Part shown: piece after piece, positions 61,547 through 64,000 of the stretch | Layout: the number at the start of each line of letters is the position of its first letter | Position numbering within the stretch: position 1 is the stretch's first letter | DNA from: Botryotinia globosa | Taxonomy: Eukaryota; Ascomycota; Leotiomycetes; Helotiales; Sclerotiniaceae | Length of the DNA stretch: 64,000 nt | Assembly (NCBI GenBank): GCA_014898425.1 | Contig: RCSZ01000009.1 | Coordinates: 744,001 to 808,000, forward strand | Reading direction: 5' to 3' | Position numbers and translations under genes: made by a program | The notes under the pieces: model-generated | What the model saw: only the letters and a program-made list of their open reading frames with translations | Told to the model about the DNA's origin: nothing | The model's database searches: none

Positions 61547-62855
61547 TTAAGGTTCCCCAACTCTATAAACCAACTTCTCTCCGCTTACATTTCCCTCTTT
61601 CATCTCTCTCATTCCTTCTAATATTCCCTTCAAGCCACCATTCATTATCTTCATCGGATGATTCTTAATCAGCCCATTTTCTAACAGTCTTTCAAATAGT
61701 ACAAAAGCTCCTTTTCCGAGTTCGAAATCTTCAGGTGTAGCTGGCCATACTTCTCCTTCGATTTCGTACTCTTCGCCAGTGACCGAGTATCCGAGAAAGA
61801 AGACATTCTTGACGCCATTTCTGGGCATTTCAATACCTATGAGATTTACATGAATATTTTCGCCTGAAGTAGACAGCGCATTGGCACAAATTTGAGCGCT
61901 GGATTGGGTGGCTATTGTATCGAAGACGTGGTGAAGTTAGTTCTGAGTGAGCGAGCGAATTTCGGCTCCGCAGTTGGGATCATGCTGGATGATATTGGCA
62001 TGCTATATTGGGGGTTTGATCAATCCAGATGTAGATCCAATCTTCAAAGCAAAGCTGGAAATTATTCAGGGAAGTCTAAGTCAAAAGTTATCTTCTCTTA
62101 CATAGTCTAAAACATGATCTGCACCTAAGCTTTTCAACAGCTCAAAGTTCCTTGGTGACGACGTGGTGATTACTTGTAGCCCGGATCTTTCATGGAGTCT
62201 ATTAGTTATCAATGCATAGTAGCTGGGGAGATAGAACTCACAACTTCGCAAACTGAGCAGCTAATGTTCCAGTTGTAGAGCTTCCCCCATAAATCAAAAT
62301 CGGGAGTTTGCTCTCGGGATTTGGCATGGAAAGGGGAAGCGTCAGGAGGGGTAAAGACAGATACTTGTAGAAGCCCAATGCAACAGTTGTAACTCCAACG
62401 CCAAGTGATACAGCTTCCTCAAAACTGATATTATCCGGAATATGGAATGCAACATCGCCTTTGACTACAATGTATGTGGCGAATGTTCCATCCTCAGGCT
62501 CAATGTCATTACCTGTGTTGATGTCAGTACTACGTATGAGTATTTTATATCATTGTACTAAGAGCAAACCTCCATGTGCCGTTCCCGCGATTCTATCCCC
62601 CTTCTTCCATTCTTTCCTCACACCCTTGCCAATCTCAACCACGATCCCTGCAAAATCACAACCTAAAAGCGTGGGACCCTTTGTCCTTGGACTAGACTTT
62701 TCATCTACGATTTGCCAATCTGTGGGATCTATTGAGACGGCGATTGTCTTAACCCGAATTTAATCATCCCGAAGTCGTGGGATGGGAATTGTATGCAATC
62801 TCGCTTCTCCGACAGCTGTTTTGACAATTCCGTAGTTCTCAGGGGTGAAATTCAT
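61547..62855 (-). pseudogene. Zinc-type alcohol dehydrogenase / trans-enoyl reductase-like (MDR), two in-frame stops
   Basis: Four exons: 62855-62570, 62512-62242, 62198-62102, 62002-61547; 1110 nt in total, so all frames are in register (370 codons). N-terminal GroES-like part: MNFTPENYGIVKTAVGEARL, VSIDPTDWQIVDEKSS, GPTLLGCDFAGIVVEIGKGV. Rossmann part: ILIYGGSSTTGTLAAQFAKL, SGLQVITTSSPRNFELLKSL, GADHVLDY, and after the third intron HANIIQHDPNCGAEIRS and HHVFDTIATQSSAQIC. The C-terminal helix bundle ends KLVYRVGEP. Medium-chain reductases of this group often act with polyketide synthases (LovC type) or on quinones and enals; zinc ligands are not evident. TAA codons at 62760-62762 and 61937-61939 interrupt it. 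No synthase gene lies nearby in the window. Confidence 0.78.
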
Positions 62856-64000
62856 TTTGGGTGGTGGTAAGATAAACAAAAATTGAGAATGAAGATTAGC
62901 AACTCTGAAGATGAGTTTCCAGAATTATGACAGCCTGATCTGTTCTTATAAGCTACGAAATCATGAAGAAGAAATTCGTTGCTGACAATTGTATTTCTCA
63001 ACATCTGGGCGGTCGTTATCAACGAAACGGCGTTCGGATAAGGAGCTAATTATCTTCTAGTTAGGGACATTGGGATGACTGCATGATCCATGTTCAGAAA
63101 CAAAATGGTGTATAAGCGTAATCTGTCAGCATTTGGACTTTCTGTTCGTGATGGAGGACGACATGTTGATGGTGGTCTGTGCTCGGATGAACTTTGAGAG
63201 GTTCTAGTTTGTGACCTCGATGTGCTGTGTTACGAGGAGGCAGAGCGATGATAATTGAACTATAAACATGTATAGAAATTTCTTCTATGTGCAATAATAA
63301 TGCCTGAAAACTTGCAGCTGTATCGCTCTCATGATATTCGACTCACATTTAGTCGTGCTATTATCATTTGATTTACTAGAACATCATGTTCTAGTCGCAA
63401 ATGGTATGTACTAGACAAAAATATTTTTACTTTAACTTGTAGATTCACTTGGCTTACAATGATGTGTCATTCATTCGAAAGGCTAGACCTAATTGATGCG
63501 ACCTGCACTTACCTACCCCATCGCTAAAACTGCCCCACGTTCCCCTTAAAACCTTAAAATAAAGTTTAGCGAGAATTTCATTTTTGAAGGAACTTCATCG
63601 ACTCGCAACTTCGTATTATCATCACTGCACCCTTTAGATAGTCAATGAAGCACTGCAAAATTTCAACAGACTTGAGTATCTACGATTTACAGTATCGATA
63701 AGGTGTCTCGTTAGTGTTACAGGGAGCATCCCTTCGCTTGAGAAATGTCTAATCTATTGACTAATGTACATCATTCGCGACAATGATAAGTACGTGGCTA
63801 GTACATACATCTGTAATCGACGCTTTTTCAAAAGAGTAATTTGGGTTCATGACTATACTCTACCACTGCTTCAATCAAACGTAGCCAACACTCCTGATGT
63901 TCTCATCAGGGTTTAATGATATTCATTGAGCTACAGCATATGAAATACATTGATGCTGGAGTTTTTTTGAATATCAAGTTTTCGATTGCTACCTGTGGCT
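62856..64000. other. Right-edge region without recognised genes
   Basis: About 1.1 kb of moderately AT-rich DNA. No family resemblance in any frame; it may be promoter of a gene beyond the edge. Confidence 0.45.

Noticed and set aside
61900..61945. An intron ending at the AATAG near 61901 that could remove the TAA at 61937-61939 of the reductase
   Set aside because: The ACTAAC and AATAG look splice-like, but the sequence between them (HHVFDTIA) matches the enzyme family and exon phase is already perfect, so the stop is taken as real.

Overview
The window is nuclear DNA of a filamentous ascomycete. Genes carry short introns (about 45-100 nt, GT..AG, often with a CTAAC-type branch site). GC content is moderate and there are AT-rich blocks that look like RIP-decayed repeats. 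Protein resemblance (by memory, no search run) points to Leotiomycetes, most likely Sclerotiniaceae such as Botrytis or Sclerotinia; this genus-level guess is inference. I see no tRNA, rRNA or CRISPR array.

Layout. 1-6 kb: accessory end with a broken NACHT-ankyrin NLR gene (minus, runs off the left edge) and a frameshifted MFS exporter. 6.6-10.6 kb: an intact GH5 enzyme and a two-exon bHLH factor. 10.6-14.4 kb: gene-empty AT-rich DNA. 14.4-30 kb: compact core block with a DUF4870 membrane protein, GID4, mago nashi (six small exons), coatomer beta SEC26, a sphingoid base kinase, RRP1 and a DIM-5/KMT1-type H3K9 methyltransferase. 31.3-38.8 kb: decayed region with a 2EXR pseudogene split by AT-rich insertions, an alcohol acetyltransferase-like gene lacking its expected catalytic His, a 5'-less orphan, and an AT-rich block with direct and inverted repeat copies. 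39.8-42.8 kb: CSC1/OSCA-type channel. 42.8-47 kb: 4 kb of simple repeats including 22 tandem CCAAT units. 47-55.4 kb: Hva1-TUDOR protein, an unknown probably mitochondrial protein and DEF1. 57.2-62.9 kb: a second, more decayed NLR pseudogene and a zinc-type dehydrogenase/enoyl reductase carrying two in-frame stops. 63-64 kb: nothing recognised.

The core genes keep perfect frames across all proposed introns (every summed CDS length is a multiple of three). The accessory genes (two NLRs, MFS, 2EXR, reductase) are nearly all broken by stops or single-base frameshifts. This contrast is the main biological signal. The genes do not form one pathway. Core functions are RNA fate (mago, RRP1, DEF1), membrane traffic and lipids (SEC26, sphingoid kinase), protein turnover (GID4, DEF1) and heterochromatin (DIM-5). 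I did not find a convincing undescribed system. The best leads are the TIR-bounded insertion in the 2EXR gene, the repeat-bearing AT-rich block, and the His-less acetyltransferase.
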